A DNA stretch of 64,000 nt from the NCBI GenBank assembly GCA_029379385.1, contig CM055605.1:12249001-12313000 (forward strand). The letters are read 5' to 3'. A model generated the notes under the pieces. The model was not told the DNA's origin and did not search any database. It saw only the letters and a list, made by a program, of their open reading frames with translations. The stretch comes from Quillaja saponaria (Eukaryota > Streptophyta > Magnoliopsida > Fabales > Quillajaceae). The position numbers and the translations under genes are program-made. Shown here in pieces: positions 47,729 through 60,000 of the stretch. Each line of letters begins with the position of its first letter. Within the stretch, counting starts at the first letter, position 1.

Positions 47729-48991
47729 TGTTGAATTGAAATGACAAACTAGAGGGAGATTAGTAGTTTGAAACTTATTTTAAGTACTTTTTTTTTTTTT
47801 TTTTTTTTTTGCAATCAAACACCACATTTATAAAATTAAAACTTAAGAACAATTAAAGGAAGTAAAATGTCAAAGAATTTATAATAGTTCATTTGATAAC
47901 CAAGACTACATCTACTTTCTGAAGAAAACTCCTTGAAGTTCCATGAGTAAACTGATTTTAAGGGCTTTGCTTCCTTTACAAACATCAGTTTTACAGACCC
48001 AACCAGAAACCAACTATAACCAAGACTTACAAATTTTTTCTGTTTTTATATTCTCCAAATCCAGAGGAATACAAGTTACAGAGAAAATGATCTCAAAAAA
48101 CACAATGCTTTTGAGTTATAGAGTTTTACATCACTTTTATCTTACTACAAAGATTTGTTTCATTTTAGATTGAAATAGATAATAAATAAGCTCGACCATA
48201 ATTCAAAAGAGATGAAGGATTCACTTAAATTTAAATTCAAAAATGATGAGAATTTTGAAATTTTGAATTCAAAAAAGATTTATTTGTTAGATAAGTGAAA
48301 GCTTCGTTCATGTTTTCATTTTTTGTTTTTGTGTCATCAGAGTAATTATAGGTTTTTTTATATCTAATCATTTATAGATGTCCATTGTCACTATAGGTGG
48401 TTTAAAAGAACACGTGTTGGCATCCACAAATTTATAGCAGGAGGCTGGTGTATGTTCTTCATTATGTCCAAAGGATTGTACATAGCCTAAGTACTGGTGT
48501 GCTAGACATGTATAGAAAATTTTTCTTATGTGCACAAAAGAGCAGAAAGAATAATTTGAAGATTATCTCCTAGAACAATTCTTAACAAACTAACTGTTTT
48601 GATTAAGTGTAGCTCTTTGTGATACACTCTTGCCTTGAGAAATAGTTGTTTGTTTAATAAATGGTAGGTTTGAAATAAATAGTTCTTCAAATTTTAGCTC
48701 TTCAGATAATAGCTCTTGACAAGAGGAGTAGTTGTTCACTTAATAAATTGGTGCGTTTGGAATAAACAACTCTTGAAGTTTTCAGCTTTTCTAACTTTAG
48801 AGCTTTTGACATTAACTTTCAACATATATTTCTCAATTATCAATGAAATTCTACTTCAATTTTTCTACTGGAAAGATGTTATCTCTAGAGTCCAAATGAA
48901 AAAGATATTTACTTGAAAACGCTGTCGTTTAGCTTTAAATAAGCTGCAGATTGAGGACCACACTTCTCTAGAATGTCATTATTTTTCAACA
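47729..48991 (-). repeat. 5' LTR of the copia element, 1263 bp
   Basis: Bounded by TGTTGAA (47729) and TTCAACA (48991), perfect 7-base inverted ends. The inner end abuts an intact primer site. The half from about 48285 onward matches the truncated 3' LTR at 40160-40937. A T-run of about 22 bases lies at 47790-47811. Confidence 0.8.
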
Positions 48992-49994
48992 TCTATTTTT
49001 CAATTGTCAAGTGTACATGCAAACCAAATATAATGCAAAATTCAGTTTGTAATTAATTAAAACTTTGGATAAAATTTAGATTAAATTAAATATTATAATT
49101 TAGCTTCTAGTTTAGTTTAACAACGTATAACGTAATTTTCCATTAACAATGTGGCACGCTCGGTAGGGTATCTCTGGTTATTTTGAAGATCATAAAGGAT
49201 TAAAGTGTTTAACATATCTTCCATCTAAAATTATGGTTTATTAATTATAATTTAGGGTGACAATTTTAAATGTCATGTTAGTGTTGTTTAAAAAGCATGT
49301 GTTCTCGGCTTAGCAAGTACTAGGCAATTCTATGTGCTATTATGACTACATTTTTATCAAGTATAACTATATATTTTTTTAGATTTAAAAATCAATTTAT
49401 CTGAAAATGTCATAGTAAGAATAATTTTATAAGAAAGTTATTTCTTATTTTAAAGGGTAAGGCCTATATATACAAACTAATTTGCTATGTACATTGTGCC
49501 CTTCTCTAGTGAAGGGTGAATATATCATACTTTTTTTGTTTGAGAGACAACATTTTCTCTGTGAATAGCCTTAACTTTTATTGAATCAGTAAGAATTACT
49601 TTCATTTTAAAATACATCTTACACAAATTAATGTCTATTAGGAGGAATACTGTACTTTGCATCTAGAAGTCAATTTATGGCATTTTGAATCGGTTTTACC
49701 ATTCTAAATTAGCATGATATGTGAGTCCAAAAATTAGTTTCAAGCATGTATATGTGTACATAGTAAATTAACTCTTTAAATTTCCACGAAAGTCTTTATA
49801 ACAAAAATTGAATAATTTCAATGAACTAATATTTGTCAAGTGCCACCAGTTTCATTTCTTCAACAAATGATTAAGTTTCCAAATAAATATTCTTATTGAG
49901 ATCTCATACCTAAAAAGTGAAAATTAACCAACCACTGCATTGTGTCTTACATGAAAAGTGGAACATACCAAGTAATAGGAAATTATTTATCCAC
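48992..49994. other. Intergenic, nothing recognised
   Basis: No gene. A phrase pair, CAATGTGGCACGCTCGGTAGG (about 49148) and CAATGTGGCAAGCCTAGTGGG (about 51248), with similar flanks (AAGCATGTGTTCTCGGCTTAG and AAGAATGTATTCCCAGCTTAG) shows that parts of 49100-49430 and 51200-51480 are two copies of one repeat on either side of the MITE. Confidence 0.5.
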
Positions 49995-49997
49995 TAA

Positions 49998-50881
49998 GGG
50001 CTAGTTTGGTATGTAAAAATGATTTTTACAGAATTGGAATAGAAAAGGGAATGAGAATGGGATACTGGTGGAATGAAATGATCATTCCTTTATTGTTTGG
50101 TAGCGTCGGTGAGAAATAATCATTCCATTCCGTTTGCTTATTTTCTATCCAATTTTTAGAGATGAAATAATATAAAAATTATGCTAAAATGATAAAAATA
50201 ACTCTTAGTAGATAAAGTAATAAAAATGTAACATAATTTATTAAATATATATTTCTTAATTTTTTAAATATTTTATTTTATTTATTATTAATTAATAAAT
50301 TATTATTATTACTTACATTTTTTTATATTTATTTTATTATTTTCTTATTTCTTATTTCTTATTTCTATTATTTATTAATATTAATATTTTAGTTTAAAAT
50401 TAGTTTATTTAACATTAATTCTTTATTCATAATTATATTATTTACTATGATATGAAAGGTATTTTTGTCATTTGACTAAAACGAATTGATTTATTATTAT
50501 TATTATCTACAAATTTATTATTTTTATATTTTATATGATTTTGTATTATTCAATGTGATATGGAAGGTATTTTTTTAATTTGTTTAAATCAAATAATAAA
50601 TATATTTTATTTATTTATGTATAATATTATTATTTTAATAATATTCATCTTCTAATTTTATGTGATAAAATAGGTTTTTTATTTTATTTCATTTTATTTA
50701 ATTGAACTAAATCGATTCTATAGAAGTAAAAAAGAGCAACCTCACTCCCAAGGTGGGTTTGAGAATTACTACTTCTATAGAATAAAATGGCTAGAATGGA
50801 ATGAGTATTCTTAGGCTAAAAACATACCAAACGAAAGAATGTTGATTTTATGGAATCATTTCCTACGTATCAAACTAGTCA
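49998..50881 (+). mobile_element. PIF/Harbinger-like non-autonomous element
   Basis: Begins GGGCTAGTTTGGTATG and ends with the imperfect inverse CGTATCAAACTAGTCA. TAA lies directly on both sides (49995-49997 and 50882-50884), the target duplication of PIF/Harbinger (Tourist-like) elements. The interior is AT-rich with no coding capacity. Other copies are at 29022 and 55358. Confidence 0.75.
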
Positions 50882-51199
50882 TAAATAAGAGGGCACATTT
50901 TCAAGAGGTACCTAGCAAAAGAAAAACCCTTTTACATTTATTTCATCTCTTGACTATCAATATATTGTTCTCTTTTTTTTCTTGATAATTTACTTTTCTA
51001 CAATTTACTTTCTTATTTTAGGAGCAGTATGATGTCTATGTTATCCACCTCATCTTAATGTCTATTTAAACATCATAATTCCACTTTATGGATAATCTTA
51101 TATTTTACCACCATAAATGCCTAGCCTTTAATGTTTTGTGTTAGGGATTGAACTGGTAATTCAATCTAAACTACACAAAATTGTTAGATCTTGATATTG

Positions 51200-51480
51200 G
51201 AATAAATACGTGGCATGCTCACGCATAACGTAATAATTTACCATCAACAATGTGGCAAGCCTAGTGGGACATTTGGGGTTACTTGGTGGATCATAAAGTA
51301 TTAAAGTCTTCTGATTGTTATCATAAGAAATACAGTGTAGGGAATGTTCTACATTATTTAAAAAGAATGTATTCCCAGCTTAGCAAGTACTATGTAATTC
51401 TATATGCTATTAAGACTACATTTTGTCAAGTATAACTATAGATCTTTCGAGATTTAAAAGCCAACTATAGCTGAAAATGT
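51200..51480 (+). repeat. Second copy of the repeat at 49100-49430
   Basis: Shares in order ACGTAATTTACCATCAACAATG-type text, GTGGCAAGCCTAGTGGG, AGCTTAGCAAGTACTA, and TGCTATTA-GACTACATTTT, then TCAAGTATAACTATA with the earlier block. Class unknown. Confidence 0.6.
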
Positions 51481-51545
51481 CTTGGTAAGAACAATTTTAG
51501 CATTTTAAAACTATTAGCCAATTTAAGGGCCATTTATATAAAAGG

Positions 51546-51900
51546 CTAAGTTATATTTTTGGTCCTTATAGTTTGGACAAATATTCACTTTAGTTCCTAG
51601 GTTTGAAAAGTTTGGAAGCTAATGACGTGGTCGTTCACATCTTCACATTGGACTGTGAATATCCCTACGTGTTTATGGTTGATTGGCAGCCCTCCTTTGA
51701 GAAAGCAGACAATTCGGGAATGGAAAGAGATGGTCGATCCACTGAGGTTATGGTTCATGTACACGAGTCTATCCATCAATGTTGCTCGCAGCCTTAGTTT
51801 TTCCTAGACAAAAACCACAAGCTAGTCCCTTAATATAGTATCAATATAAGTTAATTTCTTGCTCCCAGTTAAGAACTTGCCCACATAATTATGACAGTAA
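51546..51900 (+). repeat. MULE terminal-repeat-like segment
   Basis: Starts GGCTAAGTTATATTTTTGG then TCCTTATAGTTTGGACA and TTCACTTTAGTTCC, closely following the order of the left terminal inverted repeat of the MULE at 57096. A related inverse end was not fixed. Probably a truncated or non-autonomous relative. Confidence 0.5.
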
Positions 51901-54900
51901 TTGGGAAATTTTGTTTTCAACATTCCTTACCATATTAAAACAAATAGCAACCAATTCACCCAACATTGGTTTTAATTACCAAATTGATTACCCACCATCT
52001 ATACATATTGTTCATATAAGTTCTAGTTTCCATACTGGTTCCCAGCATTCAGTGTGTTTTTGTCATTTTGGTTTTGTGCCAAACTAGTTTCCTACAACAG
52101 GCACATTCTGGCAATTGTAGTTCTAATTGGAGTTAATAGTGCTTAGAACCTTGTTGGTACTTGGTTAGGGACATTTTTCTTAACTGTGTTTGGGTAAGCC
52201 ATAATATTAATAATGACATTACTTGGTTATGTGCCATTAATTATGATGGAATATTAACCATGTTTACATTGTTAATGGGATATCCAAGAGATGGATATAC
52301 CAATTTGTTTGTGTTTGCAAAATTTCCGTCATTCAGCCTAAATAATATGATCTGCATGTCTTATGGCAGTAACAGAGCATGTGCAATCATACTAGATATT
52401 ATTGGGTTTTGATTGATTAGGACATTTAATCAAAATAATATCAAATATTAACATACCTATTGATGAATTTGCTTATGGTTTTTCTCCAATTATTTTTGAT
52501 AGATAATTCCATTTGTTAGTTCAGAGCCTCCAAGTTCTGCTTTATATGTTCTGAAAAATTGGCAGTGATCTTGTCCCTGCTAAGAGGGAAATTATCCTCC
52601 CTGTTGTATTCTTATGAGGAATAGACCTCATTGTGCATCTTACCCTCCCCTTTTTTTGGTGAGTTCAATGTTTGCCATACTTTTTTGGCAGCAACTTAAG
52701 ATTGAAAAAGTCCTCTAGCAATATTCTCGGCAAAAGTAACTGCAATGGCTTTAGGTTAATAAATCCACATTAATTCTCTGCCACCAGAGTGATTTCAACA
52801 TAGACATTAACCAACCTTTTTTTTAATTACTTTGTCGACCTCGATAAATGCCTAGCTTCTGTGTTTGCATTCTCCAATTAGATAGGATACTCAGCATCAT
52901 AATTGGCTAGGATCGTGGTCTGACTCTGATTTTTGTACAACCGTCAACCTTGAAGTCTTATCAGGCATGACAAATTGTTGATGGTGTTGGACAAATTAAT
53001 TGCAAATAATATCATGAGGATTCAACTTTTTATAAACAAGATTACAATAAATTTGTCCCCTAAGATAAAATATACACTTTCTACATTTTGGTTAGAGGCA
53101 ATATATATTTATGAAACTGAGAGAAAGAGTGGAAGAAGAAAACATATGTATATCTTCTTAAAACATAGAAAAGTTGTTTGCTATTTATATATCTCAAAGA
53201 GCATGTTGTGAAAAGTTGCACCTTTTCATAAGGATACAATCTTAATTATCACAACTTTAGGAAAACTCTTAATATAAATCAAAATTTATGATCTTCTATT
53301 TCAAAACCAAAAGACATAATTTTCTATTTTTAAACTAAAAGACATAACTTTTTTGTTTCAACCATAAGATACAATTTTATGTTTTAAACCAAACAGACAT
53401 AACCCAAACTCCTTTTCTGTTGATTTTTCAATGTGTATTGCAATTTGTTAATTGATAGTTTGCCACATTGATCTTCCTCTTTACCATTAAATTAATGGTT
53501 TCCACTTAAATCTTTGAAAATTTCCTACTATTTCTCCCAATTTTCAAAGTATTAAAATTTCTTTGTAGTGACATTTCTCAGTATATCCATTAGTTAATTG
53601 TATAAGGTGTCCTTAGACTTGAATTCTAGCAAGTATAAAATGTTAAATCCAAAGTGTCCGTAGACTTGAATTTTGTAATCTATAGTGACATCGTATAGCT
53701 TACTTATCTATACAACTTTCCAATTATATTTTTTATTTCCTACAAATTAATGGTCATATGCAACAACTTAGGAATTCATGTATGTCTTTGAGACAAGCTT
53801 TCTGATCTAGCAAAAGCGACCTCAATTCCAACATATATATATATATATATATATAGTGTGTGAAACTATAAATATACTATATGATCTATATTTTTCTCTC
53901 GAAACATAGATTCATTAAATATTAAACTTATATTTTGTTTTTCTCCATATTAGCATGCACTTACTTTGAGAGGACAAAGATTTTTTAACTCTTATATTTG
54001 TAAAGTGCACAAGCTGGTTTTAATTATGTATTCCTTTTCATTTGACACTAGATGATTAGGATTTTTCCTAATGGTCTAGTTAGTTTCTCACATAAATAAC
54101 CTCTCCTTTTAAAATCTTTACAACCCATCTCCTAGAAGTTTTTCATATTTCATCCCTACTTAGGAAATTTGCAAAGGGTTCGTTAAATATTTTTCCTTGA
54201 CTTTGTGATAAAACTTTTTTTAATTTATTTTGGTTTTAAAACATTGATAATGATGTTTTTTAATATCAATATGACAATCCTTATACTTGATCTTTGAACT
54301 TTAGCAATTATATGCTTCTTAGGTGAACAAACATTGAAATACTATTTTTCAAAAAAATAAAATAAAATTGTATTTACCTTTAATGTTTAAAACTATGTTA
54401 ATTGTAAAACTTAGGGTCACCATTACAATAACAACAACATCACCTTTCCGAATGAGATTTTAATCCTCTCATCACATTGATATCATATATTTTTTTGTTA
54501 TACAAAACTTGCACATTAATATTGATTTTAATCAATATTTTCATTGTACAAATTTTCCAAATTTTTTTTTCAATACCACTTTTTGAACTATTTCAAAAAT
54601 CAATGCAATATATGAATAAATTCATATCCATATTAGAATATATTGAGTATCAATCCAATAAAAAAACAATTTAATTCAACAAATATCTGCATAATTTTCA
54701 ACCAAGAAAATTCTCCAAACTAGTATTACCACTTGTCAAATCTTAAGATATAAATTACTAAGAAATAACTATTTCTCTTTATTCATTCTAAAATTTTCTA
54801 AAAAAAAAATTATGGACTCAATATATAATAAAATTATACGATTGATGCATCACAAAATTAAATTCATAACTACTCCCCCATTACTCCATACATCACACAC

Positions 54901-55357
54901 TTGACGTACAAATTCAAAATAGAATATAAGCATGCCCGTAATTCTAAAAATTGGCCTACCCTTTTCATGATATAAGGAAACAAGAGTTGGCAAAATTCCT
55001 ATTGGAAACTTACTTCATCTTCGGTTTATTAAAACTTCTTTATGCAAAATTAGAAACAACTGATTTCTAAAACATAACAAAAACCATAAGTTTATATGGT
55101 GTGTTTAACATGTAATCATATTTTCTTACTAGAAATATTCAACAGTCACAAAACTGGTATTAATTCTTATCATGTACTTTCACCATACAATTATGAAAAT
55201 CAAGCAATTTGAAGATTCAAAATATAACAAACCAACTTGATTCTCCATAAAATAATATGATAAAAAACTATAACTTTTCTTTGGCTTTAACAATTTTCAA
55301 GCATGAATTATGTACCCTATCTTCATCACTTGATTTTTTGAACCATCAACTTGTCAA
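51901..55357. other. Intergenic, nothing recognised
   Basis: No gene or domain. Very AT-rich. Short open frames on both strands lack any known motif. Confidence 0.4.
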
Positions 55358-55581
55358 TTTTTGTGGAATTGGAATAGGAAAAGGAATGAGAATGAAATGA
55401 TGTAGAATGTAATGATCATTCCATTTTTTTTTTTTTTTTGATAGTGTCACTGAGTAATAGTCATTTCATTCCATTTATTTATTTGTTTTGCAGTTTTCAG
55501 GCATGAATTGTATAAAAATTATACTAAAATAATAAAAATATTCCTAACAAGGTAAATAATAAAAATGTAACATAATTTATG

Positions 55582-55622
<41 letters not shown>

Positions 55623-55680
55623 CTTTTTTATTAATTTATTTTAGATTTTATATTATTATTTTTTTATAATCTAATAAAAA
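55358..55680 (+). mobile_element. MITE-like element, truncated copy 3
   Basis: Matches the left third of the copies at 29022 and 49998: TTTTTGTGGAATTGG, AAGGAATGAGAATG, GTAACATAATTTATGAAAT. Both termini are missing. An (AT)n run lies inside at 55585-55619. Confidence 0.6.
55585..55619. repeat. (AT)n microsatellite
   Basis: About 17 AT dinucleotides in a row. Confidence 0.9.
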
Positions 55681-57086
55681 TAAAAATTATGTTGGATTCA
55701 TATATTATATTCTCACAAAAAAAATAATAATATGAATTTCATATATTTTAACGTACTAACTAATTTAAAATAAAATAACCTGTGCATTGCCTAGATACTG
55801 GATTCATACTACTCATATTAAAAATTCATGTATCAAATTACGTAATTAAAATTATATTTTTGAAAAAATAATAGTTCTACAAAATATCCATTTGATTTTT
55901 TTTTTAATTTTAATTATAAGTTGAGAAATTTACCTTATAAGCTCATATTGTAGTGCTTGTCAATTTCTATTCCTCCTTAGCAAATTTGCATTGAATTCGA
56001 AAGTGATCCCATAAACATCATGACTGCACGAAGTGTTTCCACATTACCTAGTAATTGGTCTGATTTCTAACCATTAGTTCACGAAGGCAGACCACGTAGA
56101 AAGGCATTAGGACATGTCAGCTCTAGCTAAGTTAAAAAGGATGGAGCTAATGACATAGATCAATAACTGGATTCAAAAAATTATAGATCCAACATTTTGT
56201 TATTTTAAAGTATATAATTTTTTTCCAAAAGGTTAAAAAAACTAGTTTAATTCATAAGTTTAGTGTTTTGAATGATTTTTCATGTTCTAAAAACCCTTTT
56301 TTCACCATAAAAAAATATATTGGGAAATAGTTATGAGTTGAAACAGGACCAAATTAAGGTTATTGAACAAAATTGGGCACCCATGGCACTCGTCAATGCT
56401 GCATGACACATGCTTATGCTATGACACAACCTCATGCTATGCTTTATTAGCCTATCCCTGTTTGGTTTTTTGGTACCTTAACTAATTTTTAACATAGTTT
56501 TAAACCCTTATCCTATTTCGGGCTAACTTTTAACTTCCTTGTAGTTTTAGGAAACTTCCAAAATTTGGCTTATTTTTTATCCAAGGTTTTTTTTATTTTT
56601 AGAACTAAATCGTCAACATTGATCAAAGCCTTACTTTCACAATGAAAACAGCTTTATACCTGAGTTGAAACACATCCACAATCTTGCCCAATTATTTTTG
56701 ACTTGATTTCACAAATTCCTAATGAATTCAAAGCATCCATTGTTCAACATTACTCAATCAAGGTTGGGGATCAACTTAAAGTGTTCTTGAGTTTCATTCT
56801 TGAACTTCTCTTTTCTCTTAAGTTCTTAGAGAGCTTAAACCAAATTTGTTGTAATTGATTGAAGAGCCACAAGGACAGCCTTTGATTCAGGGATTCAATA
56901 TTGGTAGAGAGAGGGTTAAAGCAACAAAGGTATGAACTTAGCTTATGAACTCTCTAGAACTTTTATCTCCCTATAGTTATTTTTGTTTTTGTTTCATTTT
57001 ATGTGATTGATTGAGTTAAATACAAGATTAGAAAATTAGTATCATTTCAACATGTTTTATGGGAACATAATATGGTAATTTAAAGA
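55681..57086. other. Intergenic, host sequence of the MULE
   Basis: No gene found. The sequence at 56640-57080 reads like a leader or LTR on the plus strand but has no domain. Confidence 0.4.
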
Positions 57087-57095
57087 TAAAATTTA
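57087..57095. repeat. Left 9-bp target-site duplication of the MULE
   Basis: TAAAATTTA, identical to 62084-62092. Confidence 0.88.
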
Positions 57096-60000
57096 GGCTA
57101 AATTACACATTTTGTCCATATAATTTGGGTAAGATTTTACTTTGGCCTCTATTATTCAATTTGTTGTAATTGCGTCCCGGTAATTAAAAACTTGCACCAA
57201 TTGGGTCCTTGTCATAACCTGCAGTCTTTTCTATCACTGACGAAACTAAAATGGCCTAACGGACACCATGCGAGACATCTATGTGTGTCATCCACGGCAA
57301 ATTATTTTCCTTGGGCTCACTTCCAAAGCATAAACAATGTAGTTTCTCTTCCTTTTAGAGAAACTATGTTCTTTTATTGTTCTCTAATTGTTGCTTGCTA
57401 TCATCTTCCCGTTGCTTGTGTTCACCATTATCAGGTTCAAAGCATATAAGTGTACTTTAGGATAGGGACCAAATTTCAAGAAGCAAAATGGTTGGGTCTT
57501 CAACAATTTGAGTACTAGCAATTAACAGGAAGACGACAATTTGATATTGTGGAGAGCTTGCAATATTGTATATGACTTAGGACCATAATGCTGGTAGCAG
57601 ATTCTAGACTTGTCCAAATTTAGAGGTAAGTTTGTTGGTAATTATATGGCTTTTGGCTTTTGCTAAGGTTGTCTAAATTTGAAGATAGGTTAGCATAATT
57701 TATGTATTTTCAAATTAGGTTCTTCTGCATTGTTTATATTTGGAATGATGAATAAATTTTTAGTTATGGTAGATACCTCATAAGACAGCAGAGAAAGATC
57801 ATTTTCATGTTGGAAGGTAAGGTTGATTGGTGTAAGAGAATGACCATTTCTAGCTCTATGTGCATGGATTTAGTGTGTTCTTCTAAGTAGTTAGGTGTAT
57901 GTTTTATGTAATGCTTGTTTGTGTTATAAGCTATATTTTTCTGTGTAGTACAAAGGATCATGATTATGTCATTCACTACTATGTAGTTCACCATTTGAGA
58001 TTTCAATGAAAAATGGTTTATAGTTAATTTGTGTATGTTTCTATATATTGTATACTTTCATTTGTTGTTTTGGGAAAATAGTTTTCGAATTCAATGCTTT
58101 TTGGCATGTCCAAACTTGTAATTTTGTTTCTATATAATGTATCCAAACAGTAAAGATAATAATGTATGCATTATTGAATTCAAATAGTACAAACAACAAT
58201 GTGCATGCATTATTGAATCCAAACATACCTGAATCTTGACCAAGAGCATCCATCAATTCATTACAAAAACAAGTAACCAAATTGTGTCATCCAGAAAACA
58301 AAAAAAAAAAAAAAAAAAAACCACATTGTGTCATCAAGTCTTTCACAAATCTTAATCCTTTTCCAAAAACCCAAAAGAAAGAGCCACAAATTGAAAGACT
58401 TCACAGGTAAGGACTTGAAGCTTAACTGCCTGCAGTGTTGTTGACTAATGCTTGGCTTGCTTGCACTAGTTTGCTTTCTCTTGTTGTGTTGGAGTTCCTT
58501 GCTCTTCCTCTTCTAATTTGCACACCATTAGAGGATGTTGTGCCACTGCCTCTGCCTACCACTTTCCATTCCACCTCTTATTTCAATGACCATATGTGGA
58601 AATGTACATCTAACTCCCTATGTTGCTTAACCAGTTTTTGCTCCTTGTGCTGCTTGACTTGATCCTGCAGCATGTGTTGCTTGACTAGTTCCTTTAGCAA
58701 GTGATAGAACTGGATTTCGTAAAAGTCCTCTTGGTGTGCCCGTACAAGTTGCACCTGCTATATTTGAGATAGGTGTTCCCTCTCTTTGATTTGCTACTCT
58801 CTTCCCCAGGTTTTTCTAACTCATCTTGACCTATAGTTCTTTTTTCTTTTTTCTTTTTAGGCCTCTTTAGTGCACTTAACTACATTGATGGCTAAATGTC
58901 ATCACTTTCTGCTGATGGCCACAATGTTCTTTCCATTGATAGGCCATACTATAGGACCATAGCAATCAACTTAAGCCTGCTTCATATAGTATGCACTTAC
59001 AAATTGTTCTAGTTCTTGCTATCTACAGTAGAAGCAACTGATTGCATGTCTAAAAGGCAAGCCTGTAAGTTCCTAGAACCTACATGACAAAATTGACAAA
59101 GGATTTAAATAATTGAATGATTTAAATTGGTAAGTTTAAGAAACCAAATTGAATTGTACATTAAGAAAATAAAACCTTTACCTGTAGTTGCATTTTTGCA
59201 AATCTAAGTCCTTGAAAACTTATCCATTAGAAAAGTAGTATCAAACTTCCTATTTCAAGCCTACTTAGCTCTTCACATGTTTGAGCAAGTAATTTCCTTG
59301 TCCAGTTTTCTCTATACCTTAGGCATGATATCATCTTTTCAACCTTTCCCTTTAATTCAGTGAAACTATTCATCAAATACTCCCTTATAAATTCAAACAT
59401 ACAAATTATTGTCTTATCACTTAAAAACAATACAACATGTCATACTTTGGGTAGAAACTGAAACTTGTGCTTGCACCAGTGCATAGTTGGATATTCCATG
59501 AGCCAGTCATATACGTGTCATTAATCCTTTTCACCTCTCCCATGAGTCTTTCCCAAAGTTGGTAGTTGGGTGCCTTTGCTACAGCATGGACTAAACGTCT
59601 AAGTTTTGTGTTGCCACCATATCTTTCCTTAAAGTTACCATACAAATGCTTAAGGTAAAACCTGTGTCTACCCCCTTCTAAAACCTCATCGACTGTAGGT
59701 ACCAGACCTTGCAAAATAAATAAATGTATTAGTAGAGTGCCTTTAATGAATGCAACTACTTCAAAGACAAGTGTATGATGTTTACCTTTTGTTGATCAGA
59801 TATGAAAAACCATTTATTGCTCCTGATATTACCTATGTCATTAAGCAACTTCTCCAAAAACCAAGTCCATATGTCCTTAGTTTCTTACTAAACCACTGCA
59901 AATGCAAGGGGGAAGGATTGATCATTAGGGTCCACCCCAACTGTCACCAATAGTTGTCCACCATATTCCCCTTTGAGTTGACATCCATCAATGCCAATTA

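Larger units (their letters stand above)
40160..48991 (-). mobile_element. Degraded Ty1/copia element with nested plastid DNA
   Basis: Read on the minus strand, the order is 5' LTR (48991-47729), primer site (47726-47715), gag remnants, gag-pre-integrase, integrase, reverse transcriptase, an extra non-pol region, and a truncated 3' LTR (40937-40160). Every coding part has stops or frameshifts. About 1.9 kb including plastid-derived sequence splits integrase from reverse transcriptase. Domain order (integrase before RT) is that of copia. Confidence 0.8.

Noticed and set aside
59750..59953. 67-codon plus-strand frame
   Set aside because: Opposite strand of the MULE transposase catalytic region.
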